Shown: positions 7,034-14,593 of the stretch, piece by piece
Layout: the number at the start of each line of letters is the position of its first letter
Numbering within the stretch: the first letter of the stretch is position 1
Program-made: the position numbers and the translations under genes
Notes under the pieces: generated by a model
Seen by the model: only the letters and a program-made list of their open reading frames with translations
Told to the model about the DNA's origin: nothing
The model's database searches: none
Assembly (NCBI GenBank): GCA_002408385.1
Contig: DHSB01000072.1
Location: 76,108 to 98,430, forward strand
Length of the DNA stretch: 22,323 bases
Origin: Myxococcales bacterium UBA5297
Lineage (GTDB): Bacteria; Myxococcota; Myxococcia; Myxococcales; UBA5297
Reading direction: 5' to 3'

Positions 7034-9109
7034 CTACGGCGTGAAGACCTCGAGCCGAAGCTGGTTGTCGGCCACCGGCTTGCCGTCGACGATTCGCGCG
7101 CGGATCAGCGCGTGGGCGATGTAGAGCTTGCCGTTCATCTCGGCGGCGTCGGCGAAGAAGCCCACCGCGCCTTCGGTCCACTCCCTGGCCAGGCTCCATC
7201 CGGACTGCTCCTGCTTGGAGAGCCGCAGGTCCGAGGCGGTCGAGTTCTGGTAGACCGCCCAGTTGCCGAAGCTGGTGAAGGCGAGCGCCGCATCGGCGCC
7301 GACCCAGGAAGGACCGTCGAGCATCGGGTCGGTCAGGCCCTTGTCGATGAAGCTGGAGCCCGGCGGGTTGAGCTGGCCCGTCAGCTTCTCGAGGGTCGCC
7401 CCGGAGAAGAAGCGCAGGCCCCGGCGCGAAGCGTCGTGGTAGGCGAGGTTGAAGTTGCCGCTCGCGTCGACGAGGAGCGAGGGGTAGAGGCCGACGTCGC
7501 CGGTGTCCGCGCCGTTCTCCTCGCCGTCGATGATCGTCTCCGTCCAGCTCGAGCCGGTGCTCTGCGAGACGACGAGGTTGCCCGCGTTGTGGTCGTACCA
7601 GGCGATGACCGGCGTCGAGCCCTTGAAGGCGAGCGAGGGGAAGAGGCCAACGCCCGGCGGCAGCCCCTCGACCTCGGTGGGGTTGCCCTTGGCCGCGCAG
7701 ACTCCGCGCGAGCCGCTCGCGATGCACACCTCGGTCGAGCCGCACGAGGTGCAGCTCGTCGAGGGGGTCGCGCAGCGGGTGCCGTTCGCCGAAGAGCTGT
7801 CGACGACGCACACCTTGCCGCTGTCGGGCGTCGTGCAGCCGAAGCAAGGGGCGGGCGGGCGCGCGCCACAGGCGACCAGCTCAACGGTCCAGTCGGCGGC
7901 GGACGACGGGTGCTCGCTGTTTGCGCGGGCCAGCTTGACCCCGGTCACCAGCGCCTTCGGCGCGCTCGGGGCCGCGGGGCAGCCGAGGGTCGAGGACTCC
8001 GAGGCGCCGCGCTGGAAGTAGGCGATGGCGGGCCTGCCCTGCGGGTCGAAGTCGAGCGAGGCGAACAGCCCCACGTCCGCGTCGGCTCCATCGACCGCGT
8101 AGGGCGCGCTCCAGGTGCCGTTCGGGGCCCGCTCGGCGTAGCGGAGATCGCCGTTGGTCTGGTCGTAGTAGACCGCGTGCAGGGTCCCGTCGGGCTTGAA
8201 GGCGAGGTCGGTGTGCTTGCCGACGTCCGGTCCGGGCTCGGCGATGCCGCCGCGAGGTCCGGCCGGGGAGGCGACCAGCGTCCCTTCGGCCGGGACACCG
8301 TCGACCCACTTGGAGCCGAGCAGCTTGCCTTGTGCGTCGAAGTCGCTGACCACCAGATCGCCATACCTGCCGTCGTAGTGGGCGACGGCGACCTTGCCGT
8401 CGCGGGCAGCGATAGAGGCATAGCGCCCGAGGCCACCGGTGGCGAGCGGGGGCAACTCCGCGTACTCGCAGGCGACCTCGGCGAGCAGGCAGACGTCGTA
8501 GACGTTCTCCGGGTTGCTGAAGACGATGAGGTGGCCGGGCTTGGGCGCCAGGTCGCAGCGGTCGCCGAACGGGTGGCACTTGTTGTTCTGCGGCACGCAG
8601 GCCTCGCCCTGCTCGCAGCTCCCGTCACAGGGCGGCGCGGCGACGCAGAAGTCGGCGAAGCAGAACTGTCCCTCGGGGCAGGCGCCTCCGGCCCCGCAGC
8701 GCTCGAAGGTGCAGCGCTTGGTGGGCCCGAGGGCCGGGTCGACCCACTCGCGGCAGACCCTGTCGCCGGCCTCGCTGCAGTCCGCGTCGACCGTGCACTC
8801 GTCGAAGCTGTCGACGCAGCGCCCCTCGCTGGTGCAGGTCTGGCCCGGGCAGCAGTCGGACTTGTCGGTGCAGGTGCGCGGGCCGCGATCGCAGCAGCGG
8901 GCGCCCGTCGACTTGTCGAGCCGGCAGAGGTGCCGCTCGGGGCAGTCGTCGGCGGTCTGGCAAGCGGTCTTGCCCTCGGCGCAGACCGGGCCTTCGCTGC
9001 CGCCGTCCTCCGCGGTCTGGACCGGCGGCGGGTCGTCACACGAGCAACCGGACAGGCCTGCTCCGAGAGCGAGCAGCGCGCCGAGGACCGTCCACCGAAG
9101 TCTGAACAT
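7034..9109 (-). CDS. Cysteine-rich lipoprotein with propeller-like repeats
   Basis: The 691-residue protein begins with a lipoprotein signal peptide (MFRLRWTVLGALLALGAGLSGC, lipobox LSGC, Cys22). A Cys-rich region (about 40-180) follows, with repeated DCxxGxxC-like units (DDCPERHLC, DCCPGQTC). The remainder contains at least five repeats of the form xGxxxSLxFxxxGxxxxAYxDxxxGxL (VGLFPSLAF, IAWYDHNAGNL, VGLYPSLLV, LAYHDASRRGL, AVYYDQTNGDL), suggesting a beta-propeller. A second Cys-rich insert (ACGARPPAPCFGC to GVC) interrupts the repeats near residue 400-470. I assign it to the cell envelope, probably surface-exposed for binding; no catalytic residues are recognised. I chose the ATG at 9109 because GGAGG precedes it by five bases; a GTG four codons upstream is the alternative. 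It is divergent from the export-gate operon. Confidence 0.8.
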   Translation of the reverse strand: MFRLRWTVLGALLALGAGLSGCSCDDPPPVQTAEDGGSEGPVCAEGKTACQTADDCPERHLCRLDKSTGARCCDRGPRTCTDKSDCCPGQTCTSEGRCVDSFDECTVDADCSEAGDRVCREWVDPALGPTKRCTFERCGAGGACPEGQFCFADFCVAAPPCDGSCEQGEACVPQNNKCHPFGDRCDLAPKPGHLIVFSNPENVYDVCLLAEVACEYAELPPLATGGLGRYASIAARDGKVAVAHYDGRYGDLVVSDFDAQGKLLGSKWVDGVPAEGTLVASPAGPRGGIAEPGPDVGKHTDLAFKPDGTLHAVYYDQTNGDLRYAERAPNGTWSAPYAVDGADADVGLFASLDFDPQGRPAIAYFQRGASESSTLGCPAAPSAPKALVTGVKLARANSEHPSSAADWTVELVACGARPPAPCFGCTTPDSGKVCVVDSSSANGTRCATPSTSCTSCGSTEVCIASGSRGVCAAKGNPTEVEGLPPGVGLFPSLAFKGSTPVIAWYDHNAGNLVVSQSTGSSWTETIIDGEENGADTGDVGLYPSLLVDASGNFNLAYHDASRRGLRFFSGATLEKLTGQLNPPGSSFIDKGLTDPMLDGPSWVGADAALAFTSFGNWAVYQNSTASDLRLSKQEQSGWSLAREWTEGAVGFFADAAEMNGKLYIAHALIRARIVDGKPVADNQLRLEVFTP

Positions 9110-9142
9110 GCCTGCCTCCACGACAAAGCCAGAGAGTCGACG

Positions 9143-9172
9143 ATCCTACGCGCGCCGTGTGGGCGGGAGCAA
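9143..9172 (-). promoter_or_regulatory. possible promoter of the propeller-like lipoprotein gene
   Basis: Reading the minus strand, TTGCTC (9172-9167) is followed after 18 bases by TAGGAT (9148-9143). Each box matches consensus only in part, so this is a weak candidate within the divergent intergenic region. Confidence 0.3.
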
Positions 9173-9220
9173 GGGTGACGAGACCGGACGCGGGCGGGCG
9201 CGGCCGAGGTGTCGGCCGGT

Positions 9221-9249
9221 TTGACCTGTCCAATGGCGCACGGTATGAA
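9221..9249 (+). promoter_or_regulatory. possible σ70-type promoter of the type III export-gate operon
   Basis: TTGACC (9221-9226, five of six to consensus) and TATGAA (9244-9249, four of six) are spaced by exactly 17 bases. Transcription would begin near 9256, almost on the TTG start codon assumed for fliO, so either the mRNA is nearly leaderless or translation begins further in. Confidence 0.5.
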
Positions 9250-9257
9250 CCTCGCGT

Positions 9258-9878
9258 TTGGCAGGCCTTCTGCGAGTTTCGGCCGCCTGCCTGGTCCTCG
9301 CCGCGGCGCTGCCCGCGGGCGCGGCCGGGCAGGAGGGGCCAGGGAGCGTAGCGCGGCCGGCGGCGGCCGAGGTCGAGAGACCCGCCTCGCCGGGCAGCGA
9401 CCCGTCCGCCTTGGGCGCGCTCGCCTCCGTGCGGCCGGTGGACGGCGCCCAGGCCGGCCAAGGCGAGCTCGATGACCGGCCGCAGTGGGCCGAGCCGGGG
9501 ACGGGGATGAGCCTGCTCGGCGCGCTGGTGCGGATGCTCGTCGTGCTCGCGGCGGTGGTGGCGATCATCTACCTCACCCTCAACTTCGGGCTGCGCAGGC
9601 TCGTCCAGGCCCCCGGGCGCGCGTCGGTCGTCACGGTGCACGAGCGCTTTGCCCTCGAGCCGAAGAAGAGCGTCTACGTCGTGGAGGCCGCGGGCGACTA
9701 CCTGTTGGTGGGCGTGGGCGAGCGCGAGGTCAACCTGCTTGGCCACCTGGACAAGGGGCGGGTCGAGGAGGCGTTGGCGCGCAAGCAGCAAGCCGCGGCG
9801 ACCTCCGCCCGCCCGTTCTGGGAGCGCCTCACCATCAAGCCAGCGCCGAGGAAGCCGCAAGGCGGCGACCCCTCCTGA
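9258..9878 (+). CDS. fliO: FliO-like type III export-gate assembly protein
   Basis: FliO is a bitopic membrane protein that helps assemble the FliP ring of the flagellar export gate. This 206-residue form has a predicted signal peptide (about 1-24, ending near AGAAGQ), an Ala/Pro/Gly-rich periplasmic stretch, one transmembrane helix (about 86-108, LGALVRMLVVLAAVVAIIYL), and the cytoplasmic FliO domain (RLVQAPGRASVVTVHERFAL, KKSVYVVEAAGDYLLVGVGE, VNLLGHLD). It is longer than enterobacterial FliO because of the N-terminal part. The TTG start is the only start codon ahead of the signal peptide after an in-frame stop at 9246, but it has no clear ribosome site; an ATG at 9507 just before the helix is the alternative. 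It is the first gene of the operon, ending 12 bases before fliP. FliO is normally flagellum-specific. Confidence 0.8.
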   Translation: MAGLLRVSAACLVLAAALPAGAAGQEGPGSVARPAAAEVERPASPGSDPSALGALASVRPVDGAQAGQGELDDRPQWAEPGTGMSLLGALVRMLVVLAAVVAIIYLTLNFGLRRLVQAPGRASVVTVHERFALEPKKSVYVVEAAGDYLLVGVGEREVNLLGHLDKGRVEEALARKQQAAATSARPFWERLTIKPAPRKPQGGDPS

Positions 9879-9890
9879 AGAGGGCCGAAG

Positions 9891-10688
9891 ATGACCGATA
9901 CGTTCCGAAGGCGTCTGTGGGCAGGGCTGGCCTTTGCGGCCGTGGCGGTGATGCCCGCCGTGGCCGCCGCGGCGCAGAGAGCCTCCAAGGTCGAGCAGCT
10001 CTCCTCGCAACTGACGCCCAGCTCGATAGCCTCGCGGCCGCTGGTGCTGATGGTGGCGCTCGGGGCGTTGGCGCTGGTGCCCTTCGTGCTGCTGATGGTG
10101 ACCTCGTTCGTGAAGATCGCGGTCGTGCTCTCCATCGTGCGCAGCGCGCTCGGCACCCAGCAGATTCCGCCGACGCAGGTGATAACCGGCCTGGCGATCA
10201 TCCTGACGATCTACATCATGGCGCCGGTGGGCATGGACATGTACCGCTCGGCCGGCGACCTGGTCGAGTCGAAGGGCGAGGTGATGAGCGTCCAGACGGT
10301 CGGGGTGCTCGTGAAGGCGGCCGATCAGGCCAAGGAGCCGATGCGCCAGTTCCTGCTCAAGCACTCGACCTACAAGGACCGCAACATGTTCTTCTCGCTC
10401 GCCAAGCGCATCCGCGCCGAGCAGGACAAGGTGGACCTGACCGAGCAGGACTTCATCGTGGTGGTCCCCTCGTTCGTCATCAGCGAGCTCAAGCAGGCCT
10501 TCCAGATAGGCTTCATCCTCTTCGTGCCGTTCATCGTCATCGACATGGTGGTGGCGAACATCCTGCTCGCGCTGGGCATGCACATGCTCTCGCCGACCGT
10601 CATCTCCATGCCCTTCAAGCTGCTGCTCTTCGTGCTGGTCGATGGCTGGTACCTGATCACCAAGGGCCTGGTCATCAGCTACATCTGA
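9891..10688 (+). CDS. fliP: Type III export-gate protein FliP/SctR
   Basis: FliP/SctR forms the core ring of the inner-membrane export channel with FliQ and FliR. The 265-residue protein has a signal peptide (about 1-28), as flagellar FliP does. Its signature segments include VTSFVKIAVVLSIVRSALG (about 65-84), QQIPPTQVITGLAIILTIYI, SFVISELKQAFQIGF and SMPFKLLLFVLVDGWYLI. The phrases TIYIMAPV and the C-terminal KGLVISY are closer to what I recall of injectisome SctR, so the assignment is family-level. The ATG follows a GAAGAGGG ribosome site. It is second in the operon, 17 bases before fliQ. Confidence 0.9.
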   Translation: MTDTFRRRLWAGLAFAAVAVMPAVAAAAQRASKVEQLSSQLTPSSIASRPLVLMVALGALALVPFVLLMVTSFVKIAVVLSIVRSALGTQQIPPTQVITGLAIILTIYIMAPVGMDMYRSAGDLVESKGEVMSVQTVGVLVKAADQAKEPMRQFLLKHSTYKDRNMFFSLAKRIRAEQDKVDLTEQDFIVVVPSFVISELKQAFQIGFILFVPFIVIDMVVANILLALGMHMLSPTVISMPFKLLLFVLVDGWYLITKGLVISYI

Positions 10689-10705
10689 AAGACGCCGGAG
10701 GAAGC

Positions 10706-10975
10706 GTGATCGAGACCTTTGTTTCGAGCATCACCCGCGAAGCGCTCTTCATGGTGATCATCGCCTCGTCGCCGCCCATCCTCATGAGCCTGGTGGTGGG
10801 CTTCATCATCTCGCTGTTCCAGGCGACCACGCAGATCCAGGAGCAGACGCTCACCTTCGCGCCCAAGATCCTCATGGTCTTCGGGACGCTGGCCGTCGCC
10901 GGGCCGTGGATTGGCCACCAGTTGCTCGCCTTCACCTTCGAGCTGTTCGACCGCTTCCCGGCCATGGTGCGCTGA
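10706..10975 (+). CDS. fliQ: Type III export-gate protein FliQ/SctS
   Basis: The 89-residue protein has two transmembrane helices, as expected for FliQ/SctS, which wraps around the FliP-FliR core of the export gate. Helix one lies in LFMVIIASSPPILMSLVVGF and helix two in ILMVFGTLAVAGPWIGHQLL. The connecting loop TTQIQEQTLTF is the family signature: TQIQEQTL is the wording typical of injectisomes, whereas FAPKI followed by AGPW is typical of flagella. Length matches the family exactly. The GTG start at 10706 follows GGAGGAAGC, a strong ribosome site. Confidence 0.9.
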   Translation: MIETFVSSITREALFMVIIASSPPILMSLVVGFIISLFQATTQIQEQTLTFAPKILMVFGTLAVAGPWIGHQLLAFTFELFDRFPAMVR

Positions 10976-11001
10976 GCCGGCGCAAGGCGAGCGCGGAGAC
11001 C

Positions 11002-11808
11002 ATGCAGCAGATCCTCCAGGAGCTCGGCGTCAGCGTGAACGTGTCGAACGTGCTGCTGATCTGGGCGCTGCTCATGGCGCGGGTGATGCCGCTGATCCTG
11101 CTCGCGCCGTTCATGGGCGGGGACGTGGTGCCAGCGCCGGTCAAGATGGGCATCGGCATCGCGCTCTCGGTGCTGCTCTACCCGCTGCTCGCCGACACGC
11201 CCATCCCTTCGGGCTCGATCACCTTCGTGCTGCTGCTGCTCAAGGAGGTCTTCGTGGGGCTGGCCGTCGCCTTCGCCTCCTCCATCGCCTTCCAGGCCGC
11301 CCAAGCCGCCGGGACCTACGTGGACACCGCCTCCGGCGCGAACATGGCCACCGTGTTCGTGCCGCAGATCCAGTCGCAGGCGACGCTCTTTGCCAGCTTC
11401 AAGTTCCAGTTCGCCGTCGTCGTCTTCCTGGCGCTCAACGGCCACCACGTGGTGATCCAGGCCTTGTTCCACAGCTTCGAGGTCGTCCCGCTTGAGGCCT
11501 GGCCGCGCTTTGGCCGCGGCTTCTGGCCGCTGTTCGAGCTGGTCATCAGGATGAGCGCGCACCTGGTGGTCGTGGCCGTCGCGCTCGCGGCGCCCGCGGC
11601 GATAGCCGTCTTCATCGTCGACCTGTCGCTCGGGCTCATCAACCGCATCGCCCCACAGATCCAGGTCTTCTTCATCAGCATGTCGATCAAGCCGATGGTC
11701 GTCACGCTGATGACGCTGCTCGCCTTGCTGGTCGCCTACGACCGGCTCGTCGAGGTCTTCGAATGGATGCTCGCGCAGGTCAACGAGGTCGTGGGCCTCT
11801 TCGCGTAG
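11002..11808 (+). CDS. fliR: Type III export-gate protein FliR/SctT
   Basis: FliR/SctT is the polytopic protein that completes the helical FliPQR export channel. The 268-residue product has five to six hydrophobic helices. Recognisable segments are WALLMARVMPLILLAPFMGG at the N-terminus, KEVFVGLAVAFASSIAFQAA, GANMATVFVPQIQSQATLFA, FLALNGHHVVIQAL (a flagellar FliR hallmark) and LGLINRIAPQIQVFFISMSI (nearer to SctT). Length is normal. The ATG at 11002 has GGAG only three bases upstream, so the ribosome site is mediocre; coupling to fliQ, 26 bases upstream, is possible. The stop is 50 bases before flhB. Confidence 0.9.
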   Translation: MQQILQELGVSVNVSNVLLIWALLMARVMPLILLAPFMGGDVVPAPVKMGIGIALSVLLYPLLADTPIPSGSITFVLLLLKEVFVGLAVAFASSIAFQAAQAAGTYVDTASGANMATVFVPQIQSQATLFASFKFQFAVVVFLALNGHHVVIQALFHSFEVVPLEAWPRFGRGFWPLFELVIRMSAHLVVVAVALAAPAAIAVFIVDLSLGLINRIAPQIQVFFISMSIKPMVVTLMTLLALLVAYDRLVEVFEWMLAQVNEVVGLFA

Positions 11809-11858
11809 CGCGACCGCCCGGCCCAGCGCCGGCAGGCACGGAAGGGAGGTGGTGAGGC

Positions 11859-12929
11859 TTGGCCGAGCAGAGCGGCGAAAAAACCGAAGAAGCCACTCCA
11901 AAAAAGCTCGAGGACGCACGAAAGAAGGGGCAGGTCTGGAAGTCGCGCGACATGACGGGCGCCTTCGTCTTCCTGGCGGGCTTCTTCTGCATGGCGGCGC
12001 TCTTTCCTTTCATCCTCGAGAAGGCGAAGGAGGGCTTCGCGCTCACCTTCTCCAAGATCGGCCTGGAGGTCATCACCTTCGAGGACATCGCGCAGGCGGC
12101 CTACGGGGGCCTCTTCGCGGTCATCGTCCTCACCGTGCCGGTGGCGATGGCCGGCGCGATCGCCGGCGGCTTGTCCGACTTTCTGCAGGTCGGCTCGCTG
12201 TTCACGCTCGATCCGGTCAAGCCCAAGCTCGACAAGCTCAACCCTATCCAAGGGCTCAAGAACCTGGTCTCGAAGAAGCAGCTCGTCGAGCTGGTCAAGA
12301 GCACGGCCAAGCTGCTGCTTGCCTGCTATGTCGCCTACAGGGTGCTCAAGGGCGAGCTCGGGCTCGTCGTCGGCGCAGCGCGCGGGACGCCCGAACAGGT
12401 CATGACCGCCGCCGGCAGCCTCGCCTACACGCTGGTGACGCGCATGGCGATGCTCTTGGTGCTCCTCGCGCTGTTCGACCTCTGGTGGCAGCGGCACAGC
12501 TTCTTGAAGGACCAGAGGATGACCAAGGACGAGGTGAAGCGCGAATACAAGGAGTCCGAGGGCGACCCGCACCACAAGGCCAAGCGCAAGGAGCTGCACC
12601 AGGAGATCCTCGAGTCGGCGTCGATAGAGGACGTGGCCGGGGCCGACGTGGTGATCACCAACCCCGACCACTACGCGGTGGCCCTGCGCTACGAGCGCGA
12701 ACAGGACAGCGCGCCCCGGGTGGTGGCCAAGGGTGTCGACGCCAAGGCGCAGCGCATCAAGCAGATCGCCGCGCAGGCTGGGGTCGCGACGATGCGCAAC
12801 GTTCCCCTCGCTCACGCCCTTTATCGCCTCGAGCTCGGGGACGAGATCCCCGAAGAGCTCTACGACGCGGTCGCCGAGGTGCTCAACTTCGTCTACGCCC
12901 AGCAGCAGCGCGAGGAGATGCTCGGCTAA
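11859..12929 (+). CDS. flhB: Type III export switch protein FlhB/SctU with NPDH site
   Basis: FlhB/SctU sits around the FliPQR gate, and its cytoplasmic domain switches export specificity after self-cleavage. The 356-residue protein starts with the family signature GEKTEEATPKKLEDARKKGQ, has four hydrophobic segments between about 35 and 207, a linker (TKDEVKREYKESEGDP), and the cytoplasmic domain. The autocleavage motif, normally NPTH, reads NPDH at 268-271. Asn268 and Pro269, the scissile pair, are present. The middle section KPKLDKLNPIQGLKNLVSKK resembles injectisome SctU, while HYAVALRYE resembles flagellar FlhB. The TTG start at 11859 follows GGGAGGTGG and gives the expected N-terminus. 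No flhA follows, unlike most flagellar operons. Confidence 0.9.
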   Translation: MAEQSGEKTEEATPKKLEDARKKGQVWKSRDMTGAFVFLAGFFCMAALFPFILEKAKEGFALTFSKIGLEVITFEDIAQAAYGGLFAVIVLTVPVAMAGAIAGGLSDFLQVGSLFTLDPVKPKLDKLNPIQGLKNLVSKKQLVELVKSTAKLLLACYVAYRVLKGELGLVVGAARGTPEQVMTAAGSLAYTLVTRMAMLLVLLALFDLWWQRHSFLKDQRMTKDEVKREYKESEGDPHHKAKRKELHQEILESASIEDVAGADVVITNPDHYAVALRYEREQDSAPRVVAKGVDAKAQRIKQIAAQAGVATMRNVPLAHALYRLELGDEIPEELYDAVAEVLNFVYAQQQREEMLG

Positions 12930-13051
12930 CGGCACAGCGGCGGCTTGCTTGCCGCCCGCCCTGTCTGTCCGCGCGCGCCCTTGGGCCTCGTGCGGCCGCC
13001 CGGCCCCCACGTGTTAGACTGGCCGCTGGCGAGTGCCTGTGCGAGGTCTGC

Positions 13052-13330
13052 GTGGCTGACGATGAACCCGAGATCGCCATCGCCCTGAAGTACAAGAAGG
13101 ACGAGGACAGCGCACCGCGAGTCGTCGCCAAGGGCATGCGCGTCAAGGCCGAGAGGATCCTCGCGATAGCCCGCGAAGCCGGGGTCCCGATCATGCGCAA
13201 CGTGCCTCTGGCCCACGCCCTGAACAAGCTCGAGATTGGCGACGAGGTGCCCGAGGAGCTCTACGACGCGGTCGCCGAGGTCCTCAACTACGTCTACGCC
13301 CTCACGCAGGAGCAGGCTGGCAAGGGCTGA
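13052..13330 (+). CDS. fhlB: Free-standing FlhB C-terminal domain paralogue (FhlB type)
   Basis: The 92-residue protein corresponds to the FlhB cytoplasmic domain downstream of the cleavage site; it has no NPTH motif and no membrane part. By eye, about 54 of 76 aligned residues match the C-domain of the FlhB gene just upstream, including SAPRVVAKG, MRNVPLAHAL and EELYDAVAEVLN. Similar free C-domains (FhlB, FlhX, YlqH) are known in other bacteria, where they can substitute for the cleaved domain. The GTG at 13052 follows GAGG by five bases and begins just before the homology. It is 122 bases after flhB in the same orientation and closes the operon. It probably arose by partial tandem duplication; its role in modulating substrate switching is inferred. 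Confidence 0.85.
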   Translation: MADDEPEIAIALKYKKDEDSAPRVVAKGMRVKAERILAIAREAGVPIMRNVPLAHALNKLEIGDEVPEELYDAVAEVLNYVYALTQEQAGKG

Positions 13331-13525
13331 TTTCGCGGTCCTCGCCGCGGGCGGGTGCTCCTCGAGACCGGCGCGAGTCGTGGCGCCCAGAAGCCGCGTG
13401 CGGCGGTCGTGCTTGAGGCTGAAAAGTTTAGCGCTTCTCACTTTGCGCCGGAGCCCGGCGCGTCGCCTTGCCAAGAATTGGATGCATCGCTACTTGTGCG
13501 GCCCTCGATCGCGGAGAGGTGAAAG

Positions 13526-14158
13526 ATGAAGAACCGCCAGGCCAGACCGACGTCGCTGGAAATCGAGCTCAAGCCCGGAAGCCACGCTTCCCTCCTCTAT
13601 ACCGAGCCAGGCATCCCCGCGGTGGCGCTTGATTACCTCGCCGAAGGCATTCGTGGCGGGGCGGTCTCGGCTTTTCTCGGTTACGGCCGGCTGAACGAGC
13701 GGGTTGCCGCGCAACTGCGAGACCTCTACTCCATCGACCTGCGCTCGGTTCAGGCCGAGGGGCGGCTCGTCTTTTTGAGTGGTCGCGAGAACGCACGGCT
13801 CATGCGCGCCGACTTGACCAAGACCTTCTCGAAGGGCAAGCGGTCCCGGAAGGCCGGCCGGCTCCTCGTCAGTCTCGGTTGGGAAGAGGCGGGTTGGCCT
13901 GACGACAGCGAGCTGCTCCAGTTCGACTCCAAGCTGAGCGAGACGTGTGGAGAGCTCGGGCTGAGCGCGCTGTGCCTGTACGATGCCCGCCAGCTCAACG
14001 GCAGCCTGCTCTTCCAGGGCGGCCTCGAGTGCCACCCGACGGTGTTCGCCCGCTGCATGCACCACAAGAACCCCTTCTTCGTCGAGCCCGCGCTCCTGCA
14101 GAAGGAGCTCGGTGCCCGGCGGCGCGACGAAAGCCGGTTGCGGGCCTGGATGAGCTGA
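13526..14158 (+). CDS. MEDS-domain (DcmR-type sensory domain) protein
   Basis: The 210-residue protein consists almost entirely of one domain resembling MEDS, a sensory module first described in DcmR and often attached to histidine kinases or regulators. Characteristic segments are GSHASLLYTEP (18-28), VALDYLAEGIRGG (33-45), RLLVSLGWEEAGW (112-124), LCLYDARQL (149-157) and LECHPTVF (167-174). No kinase, DNA-binding or membrane part is attached, so it would be a stand-alone cytoplasmic sensor or partner protein. The ATG follows GAGAGGTGAAAG, a good ribosome site. It lies about 195 bases after fhlB on the same strand; a weak TTGCCA element (13468) suggests it may have its own promoter. Family assignment is from memory of the motif pattern. 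Confidence 0.7.
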   Translation: MKNRQARPTSLEIELKPGSHASLLYTEPGIPAVALDYLAEGIRGGAVSAFLGYGRLNERVAAQLRDLYSIDLRSVQAEGRLVFLSGRENARLMRADLTKTFSKGKRSRKAGRLLVSLGWEEAGWPDDSELLQFDSKLSETCGELGLSALCLYDARQLNGSLLFQGGLECHPTVFARCMHHKNPFFVEPALLQKELGARRRDESRLRAWMS

Positions 14159-14160
14159 GG

Positions 14161-14191
14161 CCTCTGTCCGCTCGGCTCGCAGGGGCAGAGG
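14161..14191 (+). terminator. weak hairpin after the MEDS gene
   Basis: CCTCTGTCC (14161-14169) pairs with GGGCAGAGG (14183-14191), nine pairs including one G-U, two bases past the MEDS stop codon. No T-tract follows, so it may stabilise the mRNA end rather than terminate. Confidence 0.35.
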
Positions 14192-14593
14192 GATGTCGGT
14201 CGATTCGTCGGCGAGCCACCCGTTACCCGCGTCGGTATCGCCGGTGTTGCTCGGGCGCTGGTGTTCGCGGCCGAGCGGGCGTCAGGGGGGCGTGCGCGAC
14301 GCGCGCAAGTCAAGAGGTGCTCGCTGCCCGACCTCAGGCCCGCTCATTCCGAGCGTTGGCTCCCCGAGGAACGAGGCAAGCAGCCCGACTTTCGGCCTGA
14401 CCGAACCTGCCGAGGGGCTCGGGCTGATCGGTTACCGCTCGAACGAGTCTTCAAGGCCCTCTTCGGGCCGCTCGTTGGGCGAACGGCGGTCCGTGGAGAT
14501 ACGGGCTTGTCAGGTTCACGGGCCAGAAGCGCACGACCTCCGAACGGCGTGCATGGGCCGGAGGTCGTCGCCTATCTGGCAGCGAGAAACTGA
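14192..14593. other. Intergenic region between convergent genes
   Basis: About 400 bases lie between the MEDS gene and the convergent Spy-like gene. I see no supported coding frame. A 10-base-pair inverted repeat (ACGACCTCCG at 14533-14542, CGGAGGTCGT at 14559-14568) lies 25 bases beyond the Spy-like stop; it lacks a T-tract but may mark that transcript's end. Confidence 0.5.

Noticed and set aside
6989..9178. A 729-codon open frame on the plus strand
   Set aside because: It is antisense to the lipoprotein gene, whose signal peptide, repeats and ribosome site are clear. The plus-strand translation is Arg/Ala/Gly/Val-rich without recognisable motifs.
12939..12956. Hairpin GGCGGC-TTGCTT-GCCGCC between flhB and fhlB as a terminator
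   Set aside because: It has only six base pairs and no T-tract, and the next gene is a paralogue expected in the same operon.
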